From Cantharellus purpuraceus (lineage: Eukaryota; Basidiomycota; Agaricomycetes; Cantharellales; Hydnaceae), in assembly GCA_025174535.1 (NCBI GenBank), contig JALBUN010000004.1, positions 930,001 to 994,000 of the forward strand: DNA of 64,000 nucleotides. Reading direction: 5' to 3'. The position numbers were made by a program, and so were the translations under genes. Below, in pieces: positions 46,424-58,200 of the stretch. The notes below the pieces were generated by a model. The model saw only the letters and a list, made by a program, of their open reading frames with translations. It had not been told where the DNA came from and did not search any database. Each line of letters begins with the position of its first letter. Within the stretch, counting starts at the first letter, position 1.

Positions 46424-47853
46424 TGTATGGGAATCACCTTTTCCCTATCAAATTCCATTTATGCAGCACCAATGTGCTATTCTTTGCTTTTCCATTCCTA
46501 AATATCAGCATATATTTGATGCTTGTACCTGGAATGGACTTATTCAAATATTCTCTATTTTCCATATTTTTCTGGGAATATTCCATGCAGAACTCGGCCC
46601 AGAATCATTTATTTCTGCTGTGCTACAGTTGTGGACCCATAGGCGCCCACAAACCTTCGCGCAGCCGGCTCTCCCCTTTTGGACCAGGCATTTGGCCTCA
46701 ATTCAAGCTCAGATGTCTCTGATCAATAAATATTCTGTAACTTAACAACCACAGCCTCTCAGGGCACTATTTTCCGTGGAGATCATCACATGACATGTGG
46801 CTATCCATGGCTGTCCAAACCAGTGCAGAAAACAGGGTGGACACCCTTCTTTTTGCCTGATCAGTGCCTAGCTCAGGGATCAGATCAGCTGATGGGTGAT
46901 CAAATCAGGTGATTGCCTTGGAATATTCTACCCCTTTCCATAACATTCTAGCTGTTTCCTTCTATTATTAGATAGAACTTTCCAGAACCATTATTCAGCT
47001 CCTGATCAGTGTTAGTGCTGTGATCAGATCCTGTGATTGGCTTGGAATATTCTACCCCTTTCTTCCATCTTCCACAACCTTCCAGTAGCTTCCATCTATT
47101 AATAGGTAGAATATTCCAGAAGCATTAGTCAGCCCCTGTAAATACAATATATAAGGAGGCCATTCTGCCTCTGAAAGAATAACATATCATCATATTCTAC
47201 CCATCTTCTGCACACCAGTGTGACTAGAGTGACATACAGTGTCATCCTCTATCTCAGCAACTGTTGATTACCAGTTCAAGGATCTTTTACAGTTGTGTAA
47301 CTGTACTTGATTGCACTTCAAGTAGTGATATTCCTGCTTTGGCGTGAGTGTAGTATCTGCCTCACGTGACTACGAATCTACAGGGTGAGATTGTCTGTCG
47401 ATAGTCCTGCCATTAATGCTCTTGTTTAAGTAACTAGTGTGTACTGCCTTTGCAGAGCATTAGAAGCTTGAACTCGTGTGAAGCAGTTGCTAGACTACTT
47501 CACACATCGCTGTTACCCGCTTCTGAGTGCCACTGGTTGGACGGTTGGATTCATCCACCTACTTCCTTTAGCCTCTAAGTGCATTCCCCTCTTTTTGGAA
47601 TATCTGGACCCCTAAGCGTCCGTGAACTCTAGACTCTGGAAGTCTTATTCATTTCTTGCTGCTAAGAAACGTATTACCTTTCTGCGTATAGTCTGCATTG
47701 ACCAATACAAAGGATTGTAACCAAAGTACAAACGTTAAATCGTTTCTGGAGTTGTGCTGCAGCAGGGTTTGATATTCTTCTCAGCTGTTCATTCACGGAA
47801 TTGTGGTGATTTAGAGTTTGCCCTAACACCATAATTTTGCGGGTTCCAAAACA
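46424..47853 (+). repeat. 3' LTR of the chromovirus
   Basis: It is colinear with the 5' LTR over its full length. Differences I noted include one T deletion near 46,561 and transitions near 47,319, 47,617, 47,669 and 47,730. It is followed by the CTAGG duplication. Confidence 0.95.
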
Positions 47854-48464
47854 CTAGGTCCGATTGGGGGTCAGAGATTGGGTCAGAGGTTTTGTTGGAG
47901 TCAGAGTACGTCATGGGGGTTGGAACGGACTTGGCTTCAGCTTATGTGCTGCGCCCTCACTAATACCGGTGTCTGAGATTTCGGAGACAGAGTACAACTT
48001 AGAGAGTTAGGATTGGACTTAGGAACTAGGCGTGATTCAATATTCGAACTGGGGAATGAAGTCCCCAGTTGGGCAACTTAAATACATATTTGAAATCTAA
48101 TAATAATTACTCCAGTGATGGGTCTCCGAGGCCGATGGCCTTACATGAGTATGTCCGAGTCCAACGGGGATGGATGTCCGGGTTCCTATGGTGATGCTGA
48201 TGCATCAATCGGAACCAGAGACAGATGGGCGGAATCGGCGGTGACAATTGGACAGGTAGATGGAGACGTGATGGTTTCCAAATGGAGTATAGATTTCATA
48301 CGCGTGGGGATCTGAGTGGATCGGACGGGGATCTGGACGTTAATGAATATAGTCATAACATAAATGGAGACGTGATGGTTTCCAAATGGAGTATAGATTT
48401 CATATGCGTGGGGATCTGAGTGGATCGGATGGGGATCTGGGTGTTAATGAATATAGTCATAACA
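47854..48464 (-). repeat. Right LTR of the minus-strand gypsy element (outer part)
   Basis: Together with 36,125-36,138 it makes a TG...CA LTR. It contains a 104-bp tandem duplication (48,261-48,364 and 48,365-48,463; GGAGACGTGATGGTTTCC landmark). It ends ATAACA directly against copia-type gag sequence. Confidence 0.65.
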
Positions 48465-48809
48465 ATCACACAGCATCCCAAACCTCCTTTGCAGACTGCA
48501 AATCCTTGACTTTGAGGAGCAGCTTGTTGGAGATGGAATTGAAAATTTGAGCCTTAGCAAGGCTCTCATGTGCATGATACTTTTCAAAATGTTGCTCTTG
48601 CTTATCCAAAGCTTCAAGCTCATCCTCATCCAGTGTTTGACCCTTTGGTGGAACCTTAGGGGTCACAGGGACATGAGCTGTCCCCTGAATGTGCACAAAT
48701 AGCTTGACCCCAGAATTGTCAACATCTGGCTCTTCCAAGAGAGCCAGTTTGCGCCATCAACAGCAAGCTTTTTGATTTGGACACTAAGGTACTTGGTTTT
48801 GGAAGACAT
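48465..48809 (-). pseudogene. Copia-type gag (UBN2-like) fragment
   Basis: The minus strand reads MSSKTKYLSVQIKKLAVDG then ANWLSWKSQM, typical of the start of Ty1/copia Gag in basidiomycetes. After a frameshift around 48,690 it continues PKGQTLDEDELEALDKQEQ, AQIFNSISNKLLLKV and AKEVWDAV. It is cut at 48,464 by the gypsy LTR. Only the N-terminal part is present. Confidence 0.7.
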
Positions 48810-50376
48810 AACTGCCAGGGCCCATAACCTATAGAAAAACTTGTGACAACATGGAGGAGCTAGTATACAACTCAGCGCAAGTGACAAAAGTGCTATATAT
48901 TCATAGCTACCTAGTATACAACTGAAAACTATCAGGATACATAACATACAACTGAATAGACCTACTCACCTCAGCACAAGTGACAAAAGCGCTGAGGTGA
49001 AAGGAGTACACCTGCAAAAATACATCCCACCTACAACTTTAAGGCTCAGCGAGACAACAGCATGAGCCATTCATACACATAGTGATACATGCCAAAACAT
49101 GATGCATTGCGCATCCATAATCGATGCGCGGCTTGAAAATCCAACATAACACTCATGGTCATTAGTTGGAATAGAGGCCAGTTTATAAGTAGTCTTACAC
49201 TTTGTATTTGAGTGACTGATCAATTCCTGCTCATGCCGCAAAGACAGGGCGATTGGAGTCAATAATGGCATCACCAACCGTCCGTGACAAGGGCGTGACT
49301 GACCGACTGGAGGGGGGTGTCCGAACTGCGTGACCCTATAAGGGTTTAAATCGGTGCGTGTCACGGATACAACCATAGGTAAACCTAGAAGCCCAGGCCC
49401 CCAAGCGATAACATCCACCAATTGGAGAGCTTCCAAGCATGACGCCTCGCCCGTGCCTCAGGGCAACCACAGCCTCAGATTGGAACACCCGCGCCTTGCG
49501 CCTTGTTCCTCCCGTGGGGCTCGAGGGTGCCTCGTTGATATCTGCATCATTTCAACTTGAGAACCGCAATGATATCGATGAGCGCGCGCATGTGTGTGCC
49601 TACAGGCTCAGGCCATTCGGGTATCACGAGCACTGAACACACTAAGAGTGGAACCTCCCGAGATACCCATTTCAGGTCTATAGCACGGCGTAGCCCGAGT
49701 ACTTACAATAGCACAACTTTAGTTCTGAGGATTGCCTAGCTGACGCAGCACAGCGTCCTGACACTGAAAACATGATGACTTAGTCAGGACCGAGAGCCGG
49801 ATTTTTATCTTGGGCTTCGTTGCTATACGCGGGTGTGGCGCGGGTATATTGAGGCGTGGCAGGTAGAGCGCTCGCATTTCAGAGAGACCGAAGTCGGATC
49901 TAGTGTGCGGCCACTGGAGTGAGTCACTCTGGACACGCCGGACGACAAGGAGAAATGCACACAGGGTGGAGTAGGGTGTTCTCACGGCGGGTACTGCGGT
50001 AGACCTGGGGCGCTTTTTGATGATAAGCGTACATTTCTCTGGCTCGTGCCGTGCATTTCTGCGCCAGTTTCTGTGAGGACAACATGCGGTGCATTGGCCT
50101 GGGAATAATCACAAGAGCGTGTATGTCATGCACAAGGCGATGCGGTGAAACCCAGCCTGGCTGATAAATAACTGAATACAATATTGGACATGCACCCCTA
50201 CTACCAACGTGGCAAAAACGCGCTGTGCGCCATAAGCACGGTTGGCTTGCTTCCCTAGTGCCCCGTGTCCCCAAGACCAGCTACTCACCCGGGATCTGCG
50301 TTTGTCGATGCAGGTCCGAACTTCTTATATATAACCTTGATTCCCTTGTTCCCTCCTCACTTCCCCCCTTCACCCA
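48810..50376. other. Intergenic, right flank of the transposon island
   Basis: A short imperfect repeat (CTCAGCRCAAGTGACAAAAG) occurs at about 48,871 and 48,971. The remainder has no ORF, RNA gene or repeat I can support. Confidence 0.5.
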
Positions 50377-50911
50377 ATGGCATCAACGTCCTCAAATACA
50401 TCTCGCACACATAACGTCCAAGGCCATTATGGCTTTGCAAAGCTCGACGACGACATTGTCTTGGTCCAACGTGTGTTGCCAGTCATCTATTTTAATACGC
50501 AGCCTGGACTGATGAGTATCACAGTGGTTTCCTCACCCGCACCAAGAACATACCAAGCACACATCTTCGTGAGTCCTGCTCCACACTGACCCATCGTCCC
50601 CCCTCAACGTTCCACAGCGGCATAACTTTGTCTCTGTCTTTTCCTACTCCCACACCCAAACCCTCGGCTCAAACCTCCTCGAAATCCTCGACGCCAGCAC
50701 CGACGAAGCCCAGAAGCAGCGGTGTTGGCTCGAAGAAGACACCGCCACGGTATTCGTGGCGCAAGATGTCATGACACGGTTCATTTGGCTCAAGGACATA
50801 TTGGTCCCGAAGATGCGTGTCGGCATGGCTCCGTGTGCGACGAGACGACCGCAGGGGCGGCGGTCGCTTGAGGATGGGAGGTTTCGTCCGAGTTTGGCAA
50901 CAGCACGATGA
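50377..50911 (+). CDS. Small protein of unknown function, 161 aa
   Basis: The model is join(50377..50568, 50618..50911), with a 49-nt GTGAGT...CACAG intron in phase 0. Exon 1 contains NVQGHYGFAKLDDDIVLVQR and the hydrophobic VLPVIYFNTQPGLMSITVV. Exon 2 contains RHNFVSVFSYSHTQTLG, WLEEDTATVFVAQDVMTRF and a basic C-terminus. It has no signal peptide or membrane anchor. Both exons have even, non-repetitive amino-acid composition, which supports a real gene, but I recognise no family. Confidence 0.55.
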
Positions 50912-51988
50912 TCTGGCAGCCTGAGCAGGAGAGAAGCTCCAAGGGCGGGAATGCTTAGGGGTAATTGCGATATGCAGCGGCGGGAGGGGACGCCGACGGA
51001 TACGATAGGTGTATGATGACCGATATGACACACCGCGGTATTGTAGACAACATGAGGATAATGCCTCGATGAATATGATTGCGCTCCATTCCATATGAAA
51101 ACGTCGATGGGGTTTCACTTTCCTCGCAGTATCCAAGGAACGCCACAAGAAGATCGAGCATAGCCAGCGAATCCGAAGAATGATGCGTCATTTACGTCAT
51201 CAATAGACAAAGAGTCAATGCCAGACCTTCTGCGACGTCGCCAGCATCAAGTAAACTCAGAACCTGTCACACAGTCACGCAGTGAATTAACAGAAAGGTC
51301 CGTATTTCGGGACACCGACCTGGTACCGTATCATGTGACTCATGATATTTAATGTACCGCCTACGGCGCTTTTACTCACGATCTCACGTCGATCTCTGTA
51401 GAACACCGGCACGTGTAGATGATCACACGACCGATTCTCGACGGTACTGACGTCGTACAAGGTCACGCGCCCCATTACCGGGTCTTATCGTGACCGCAGG
51501 AGACGCTGGATTCACGGGACATTTGACTTGGCAGGTGCTCCTGAAAATGTTCCTCCTCCTGGACTCTGCTTCCATGTCATGGAAGCATAATGAAAATCCC
51601 TGTGATGCTATCAAGTTTCAACTCCTTCTCCTATCAGGTCATTTCATTGCATGTTGACTATCGAGCGGCTAGGTGTACAAATGGCTCACGTGCTGCCTGT
51701 GGATGCACCTGACGTTTATTAATATTACTGGGGTTCATTTGACGGCATTGGGTGATCAATATACGTAAGAGGGGAATGCCCTCCTAATCCCAGAGCTCTT
51801 TGCTGTACCGGAATCAGTGTGTCGATGCTGTGCAAGACCGCGTCGTCCCATAACCATACAGGTGCGTGCGACCGTTGTGTCGCGTCGCGTATTATCACGT
51901 GACCAACGTAACTAGTCCTATCCATGTGATGAAAGCCCACGGCTCACCGCGGTGCGGGGCCTCCCTCCTTCTCTCCTCTTCAAAATCC
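50912..51988. other. Intergenic
   Basis: About 1.1 kb with no supported gene. A CACGTG sits at about 51,896, some 90 bp before the dehydratase start. Confidence 0.5.
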
Positions 51989-54339
51989 ATGGACCACTCC
52001 AAACATGAGCAGCCAGACAATGCTGGTGACACCTCTATGGGTCTTCGCTCCGGATTGACCAGCTATGGTGACGAAGAGTTTGCGTTGTTTTTGCGGAAGG
52101 CGTTTATCAAAGGGGCTGGGTGTTAGTTTACTAGCTTCTGCTCTTGGACATTTGGTTTTCATAGGGTTGTGTTTTTCTAGATACGGATGATGCACTTGAT
52201 AGACCCATTATCGGAATTATTGAGTACGTGTCCACCATGTTACTGCAATTTCTGTGGTCGAGGGTTAGATGTTGATAAATCAAATTTAGCACGTCATCAG
52301 GGTTTAACCCATGCCATGGAAATGCGAGTGGATTAACCGAAGCCGTTAAGAGAGGCGTTTTGCTCTGTGGTGCTCTGGTTCGTCCCATCAAATACCCCTT
52401 CTGATAGTTTCACGCCCGAAACTTTCGTGTCTGGGTAGCCTGTGACTTTCCCTATAATTTCGCTTCATGAGTCGTTCTCGTATCCAACCTCTATGTACCT
52501 TCGCAAGTGAGCGCTAGAATGCTTAGGCTATTGCATTCACATCACTGATATCCTTATTTCAGCCTGATGAGCATGGATGCCGAAGAAATGATTCGTGCCC
52601 AGCCCATGGACGCCGTCGTTCGTATGTCAATATCTACATGAGATTGGCAAAATCTGTCTGAGCTCTGAGCCGTGTTTCACTGTTCCAGTCTTGGGCGGAT
52701 GCGACAAAACTGTCCCCGCAGAACTCATGGGTGCAATCTCCGCCAACGTACCCGCAATCCAGGTGCCTACCAATAATATCAATCTATTAGTAGAAGTCTA
52801 TAACCCTGCATGTGCAGCTTGTCGTCGGCCCCATGCTCACGGGGTCCCACGCCGGCGTACGCGTGGGGGCGTGCACAGACTGCCGTAGGTACTGGGCCAG
52901 TTACAGAGCTGGAGACGTAGACATTGAGGAGCTTGGACGGGTGAATAACGAGCTCGTTCCGGGGTCGGGGGTAAAGTAAACCTTGCTCGTGCTCTGGTGG
53001 CAAGTGCAGCTGATGTTCCGCTGTCATCTCCCCCTTACCTTCACTTCCCTGCATCCCCCTCGATTACTGGTAGACGTGCGGGGTGATGGGAACAGCGTCG
53101 ACGATGGCGTGTCTTGCCGAGGCTCTGGGGATGAGTCCTTTGGGATCCGCGACGCCACCTGCAGTATCCTCCGCGCGCCTGCGGGTTGCAGAGCAAACGG
53201 GGCAGTTGGCAGCAGCTTTGAGCGGGAATCGCATCACGCCGACACAGATTCTGTCGAGGGAAAGTTTCGAGAATGCGATCACGTGGGTAGCGGTTGCGTG
53301 TATTCGATGAGGCGCTGATGTGTAGCTATGGTGTCGTGACCGTACACGAGCAGTGTGTTGCAAGCGCTTGGGGGGTCGACTAATGCCGTTGTGCATTTGT
53401 TGGCTATAGCTGGTCGCGTGCCCAATGTCGATTTAACTCTGGACGATTTCGATCGAATTGGCAGAAAAACACCACTGTTACTCGATCTTAAACCATCAGG
53501 AGATAATTACATGGAAGAGTGAGTGAAACATCTATATGTACATTGGAGTCTGCTGACGTTTGTTAAACAGCTTCCACAGGGCAGGCGGCATGCCTGTTCT
53601 CCTCCACGAACTACGAAGCTTGCTGCACCTTGACGCCCTCACGGTTACAGGTAAAACCCTAGGAGAGGTCCTCGACACTTACCCCCCGTCACATCGGCAG
53701 CTTATTGTGCGTCCGCTGTCGGACCCACTATTCACCGCTGCAGCGCTCGCCGTACTCTACGGAAACCTCGCTCCAAAAGGTGCTGTCATCAAGCAATCGG
53801 CGGCGAGCAAGACGCTGGTCAAGCATACAGGCCCTGCAGTGGTATTTTCAGGTTCTGCTGATCTGGTGAAGCGGATAGACCGGGAGGACCTTGATGTTAC
53901 ATCTGACAGTGTGCTCGTGTTGCAAAACATTGGGCCTGTGGGGGCACCCGGTATGCCCGAGGCGGGGCTAATTCCCATTCCGAGAAAGCTTGCGAGGAGG
54001 GGGGTGAAGGATATGGTAAGGATATCAGACGGCCGGATGTCGGGGACCGCGGCGGGGACTGTTGTTCTCCACGTCGCCCCTGAAGCGGCTATAGGGGGCC
54101 CACTTTCAATTGTGCGGACAGGAGATCGTGTGACAATTGACGTTGCTGCGCGCAAGCTTTGTGTTGAGATTAACGAGGGGGAAATGAGGGAGAGATTAGA
54201 GGTGTGGAGGCAGGGTGGGGGTGGGGAGCGTATACCTGAGAGGGGGTACGCGGGCTTGTATAAGAAGTCGGTTTTGGGCGCAGAGAGCGGGGCGGATTTT
54301 GGTTTTCTACGTGCGGATAATGTAAGTGGATCCGCATGA
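51989..54339 (+). CDS. IlvD/Edd-family dehydratase, sugar-acid dehydratase type
   Basis: This Fe-S enzyme removes water from an aldonic acid or dihydroxy acid. The model is join(51989..52121, 52181..52223, 52290..52377, 52439..52506, 52563..52621, 52689..52762, 52818..52970, 53074..53282, 53354..53518, 53571..54339), 586 aa, in frame. Motifs in order are [22 protein letters not shown] (Cys 67), [29 protein letters not shown] (Cys 135, Lys 137), [22 protein letters not shown] (Cys 208), [33 protein letters not shown] and [10 protein letters not shown]. The 68/73 spacing of the three cysteines equals that of the [2Fe-2S] L-arabinonate dehydratase of Rhizobium as I remember it. Substrate is not decided by sequence; a role in pentonate catabolism is inference, and mitochondrial valine synthesis (Ilv3) is less likely. 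Confidence 0.88.
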
Positions 54340-55284
54340 TCCTTCTTGTATCGTGGCAATAAGCCACTTGTGATGCTCCGACACTCACCGGGTTGTCAAA
54401 GCATCATATTTGTGATTTAATTGTGTATATTTGTTGCGTCGAACACAAAAACAACTTCCCTGACAAAAGTTCTGGCATCCTGGTACGACCACAGGTGTTT
54501 ATATATACGGTCCACCTCTGGGAGCGAAATGAAACATCACTAAACTTGGTGGCGATGGTACTTGCTGCAATTCCCAAGAGGGAACGCAAAAAGATAAAAT
54601 TTATTATCGCAGAACTACAGACACGGAATGTCTTGGTCTTTGGACCACTTGAGTGCCAAATAAGTACAAACAAAAATCACCCCCGTTCCGGACTCCCCAC
54701 ATGTCACTTGTACTGTCCTACGGCGTCGTCTTGCTGTCTTTACCGAGATCCATACGAAAATACTACATCTCTCGATGTGAACAGTGCGACCTTGAAATTT
54801 CAGTAAGCGGTAGTGTAGGAAATGCCCCTTAGCTCTCATGGTAAAGCCCTGCAGTCCTTTATGTATCGCCTGCACGACGTTGGTTCGCAATGTACAAGAA
54901 GTTGCATGGGCACCGTCGGGTCCAAAAAAAAACAAGGGAATGACGTACAAAAAGACAATGCGTCGATCAGCACGTGACTGCTACTCCCATTAGGAGACCT
55001 CCAATAATTGTCTTGGCCCGTAACGATGTGTTCGCGAAAGTCTTTAAAAGCCACTTCTCAATCCCCTTCATTCCTATGTTACTCTCCTTGTAACGTATCG
55101 CTGTGCGATATCATTCGAGACGTGTCCTCGAACCCTAGCGTCTCTGGCATCTCATTCTCTTTCTTCCTACTCTACATCGCACCAGTGCTTAATCGGACGC
55201 AGGCGTCATTGTACCACATAACAGGTTGACGCTAGAAGCAAAACCACTTTATAGTAGAGCCAGTGACCCTTTCCAAATTTCCCC
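54340..55284. other. Intergenic
   Basis: About 950 bp. ORFs on both strands are short and lack family resemblance. It contains the promoter of the repeat-protein gene. Confidence 0.5.
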
Positions 55285-58200
55285 ATGATCCCCTCAGAAG
55301 GCACTAATACGTACGTGCCGTCTCTTTCGGAAGAACAACAGCGAAAAAAGGGTCCATACGAGGATTTGGATGATATATGGGAGGGATATACGGGAGGGAC
55401 TGAAGCGCCTTCCAACGACACGGTGAGTTGGACGGTAAAAATAAAGAAGCAATTGCTAAATGACCCAGGTCGCGAGTTCAACAACCTTGGCGCTGTGGCC
55501 AGATACCACGCTTTCTTCCGCTACCCTTGAAACCCCACTAGCCTCCGATCTTGTCCAAACCTTTTCGGACCTTTTTCAGCCTCCTGACCCCGAATATTCC
55601 TTTGCATCAGATCTCAACGTTTCAGAGATCGTAGAAACTCAGAGACCAGGACCATCTACAGGGAGTTCGACCGCCCCCGATTTACGACATTACACTCATC
55701 CCGACGTCGGCACGTCCTCGCAAACCCAGCAACCAGGATCATCTACATGGAATCCACCCGCTGATTTACGACATTACATCTATCCTGGCGTCGGCACATC
55801 TTCGCAGTCCCAGCGACCAGGACCATCCAAAGGGGTTTCGCCCGCCACAGATTTACGATATTTCATTGATTCTGAAGTCGGCACGTCTTCACGAACCCAG
55901 CGAAATACGCCTCAATCGCAGGAAGATGGTCCGACTCCGTATACATGCGCTCCCGATCCTACGACCCCCGCAGTAGATATGGATTTTTTCAAAGACGTAG
56001 TCGAGACGCGGAAACCAGCCTTATCTGCAGGGTCTCCATCTACTGCCGATTTTCGGTATAAGGCTCATCTTGGTGTTGGCTCATCTTCGCAATTCCAGGG
56101 ACACACACCTCAAACGCCATTAGATGATTCGTCTCCACAAATTTCTGACAATGCACACACTCCCGTACGAGATATAGCAATTTCCAGAAACGTAGCCGAA
56201 ACACTGAGACCTGCATCACTCACTGGAGATTTATCCACCTCCAATTTACGTGGTAACGGCTATGCCGGCGTTGGCACATCTTCTCGACCCCAGCCACATA
56301 TACGTCCAAGTCAGTCAGGTGCTTTGTCGCTGTATTCACACATTCATGACGTCGCATATACCCCTGTACCAGCTGGAACTATTCCACAGAATACGACTGA
56401 GAAGCAAATACCATCAACGGGGAGCTCGTATACCAACATTGGCTCATCCTCTCAAACCCAGCGACATGCACTTCCGAGGCAGTCAGGTGCTCCGCCGCCG
56501 TATTCAAACACTCACAACGTCGCATATACCTCTGCACCAGCTGGAAACACCTCACAGAGTGTGATCGAGACGCAGATACCAGGATCATCAACGGGGTATT
56601 ACTATGTCGACGTTGGCTCAGTTTCTCAACCCCAGCGACATAAACGTTCGAGGCAGTCAGATGCTTCGCGGCCGTATCCACAGATTCACGTCGCACATAC
56701 CTCTGCCCCAGCTGGAACTATTCCACAGAATACGACTGAGAAGCAAATACCATCAACGGGGAGCTCGTATACCAACATTGGCTCATCCTCTCAAACCCAG
56801 CGACATGCACTTCCGAGGCAGTCAGGTGCTCCGCCGCCGTATTCAAACACTCACAACGTCGCATATACCTCTGCACCAGCTGGAAACACCTCACAGAGTG
56901 TGATCGAGACGCAGATACCAGGATCATCCACGGGATATGACTATGTCGACGTTGGCTCAGTTTCTCAACCCCAGCGACATAAACGTTCGAGGCAGTCAGA
57001 TGCTTCGCGGCCGTATCCACAGATTCACGTCGCACATACCTCTGCCCCAGCTGGAACTATTCCACAGAATATGACCGAGAAGCAAATACCATCAACGGGG
57101 AGCTCGTATACCAACATTGGCTCATCCTCTCAAATCCAGCGACATGCACTTCCGAGGCAGTCAGGTACTCCGCCGCCGTATTCAAACATTCACAACGTCG
57201 CATATACCTCTGCACCAGCTGGAAACACCTCACAGGGTGTGATCGAGACGCAGATACCAGGATCATCCACGGGATATGACTATGTCGACGTTGGCTCAGT
57301 TTCTCAACCCCAGCGACATAAACGTTCGAGGCAGTCAGATGCTTCGCGGCCGTATCCACAGATTCACGTCGCACATACCTCTGCCCCAGCTGGAGCTATT
57401 CCACAGAATATGACCGAGAAGCAGATACCATCAACGGGGAGCTCGTATACCAACATTGGCTCATCCTCTCAAACCCAGCGACATGCACTTCCGAGGCAGT
57501 CAGGTGCTCCGCCGCCGTATTCAAACATTCACAACGTCGCATATACCTCTGCACCAGCTGGAAACACCTCACAGAGTGTGATCGAGACGCAGATACCAGG
57601 ATCATCCACGGGATATGACTATGTCGACGTTGGCTCAGTTTCTCAACCCCAGCGACATAAACGTTCGAGGCAGTCAGATGCTTCGCGGCCGTATCCACAG
57701 ATTCACGTCGCACATACCTCTGCCCCAGCTGGAGCTATTCCACAGAATACGACCGAGAAGCAGATACCATCAACGGGGAGCTCGTATACCAACATTGGCT
57801 CATCCTCTCAAATCCAGCGACATGCACTTCCGAGGCAGTCAGGTGCTCCGCCGCCGTATTCAAACACTCACAACGTCGCATATACCTCTGCACCAGCTGG
57901 AAACACCTCACAGAGTGTGATCGAGACGCAGGTACCAGGATCATCCACGGGATATGACTATGCCGACGTTGGCTCAGTTTCTCAACCCCAGCGACATAAA
58001 CGTTCGAGGCAGTCAGATGCTTCGTCGTCGTATCCACACGTCGCACATACCTCTGCCCCAGCTGGAACTATTCCACAGAATACGACCGAGAAGCAGACAC
58101 CATCAACGGGGAGTTCCTACGCCCCCGAGCTTCGGCACTATGAGTACCCTGGCTTCCATTCAGACCCCCAATCCCAGCGACACATGCCTCAAATGCAGCA

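Larger units (their letters stand above)
36139..47853 (+). mobile_element. Nearly intact Ty3/gypsy chromovirus, 11.7 kb
   Basis: It has two direct LTRs of 1,431 and 1,430 bp (TG...CA ends). A 5-bp target duplication CTAGG lies at 36,134-36,138 and 47,854-47,858. A candidate primer-binding site starts TGGTGGACACTC at 37,572. A purine tract AAGGGGGGATGAA stands just before the 3' LTR. Coding order is gag-protease, RT-RNaseH-integrase-chromodomain, then an extra ORF. I count about five LTR differences by eye, so the insertion is recent. It inserted into the LTR of the minus-strand gypsy element. One TGA codon interrupts the integrase. Confidence 0.93.
30768..48464 (-). mobile_element. Minus-strand Ty3/gypsy element, interrupted by two insertions
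   Basis: Reading right to left, the 5' LTR is 48,464-47,854 plus 36,138-36,125. It is split by the chromovirus only 14 bp from its inner end. Gag-pol follows (36,093-32,245), and after the solo LTR come the remains of the 3' LTR (30,906-30,768). The reconstructed right LTR is about 620 bp, starts TGTTACAC and ends ATAACA on the plus strand. The flanks GAAGA (left) and ATCAC (right) do not match, consistent with loss or rearrangement. Confidence 0.75.

Noticed and set aside
56379..58046. Series of about 105-aa antisense ORFs on the minus strand
   Set aside because: They are reverse-strand shadows of the 339-bp coding repeats, recurring once per unit and ending at the same point in each.
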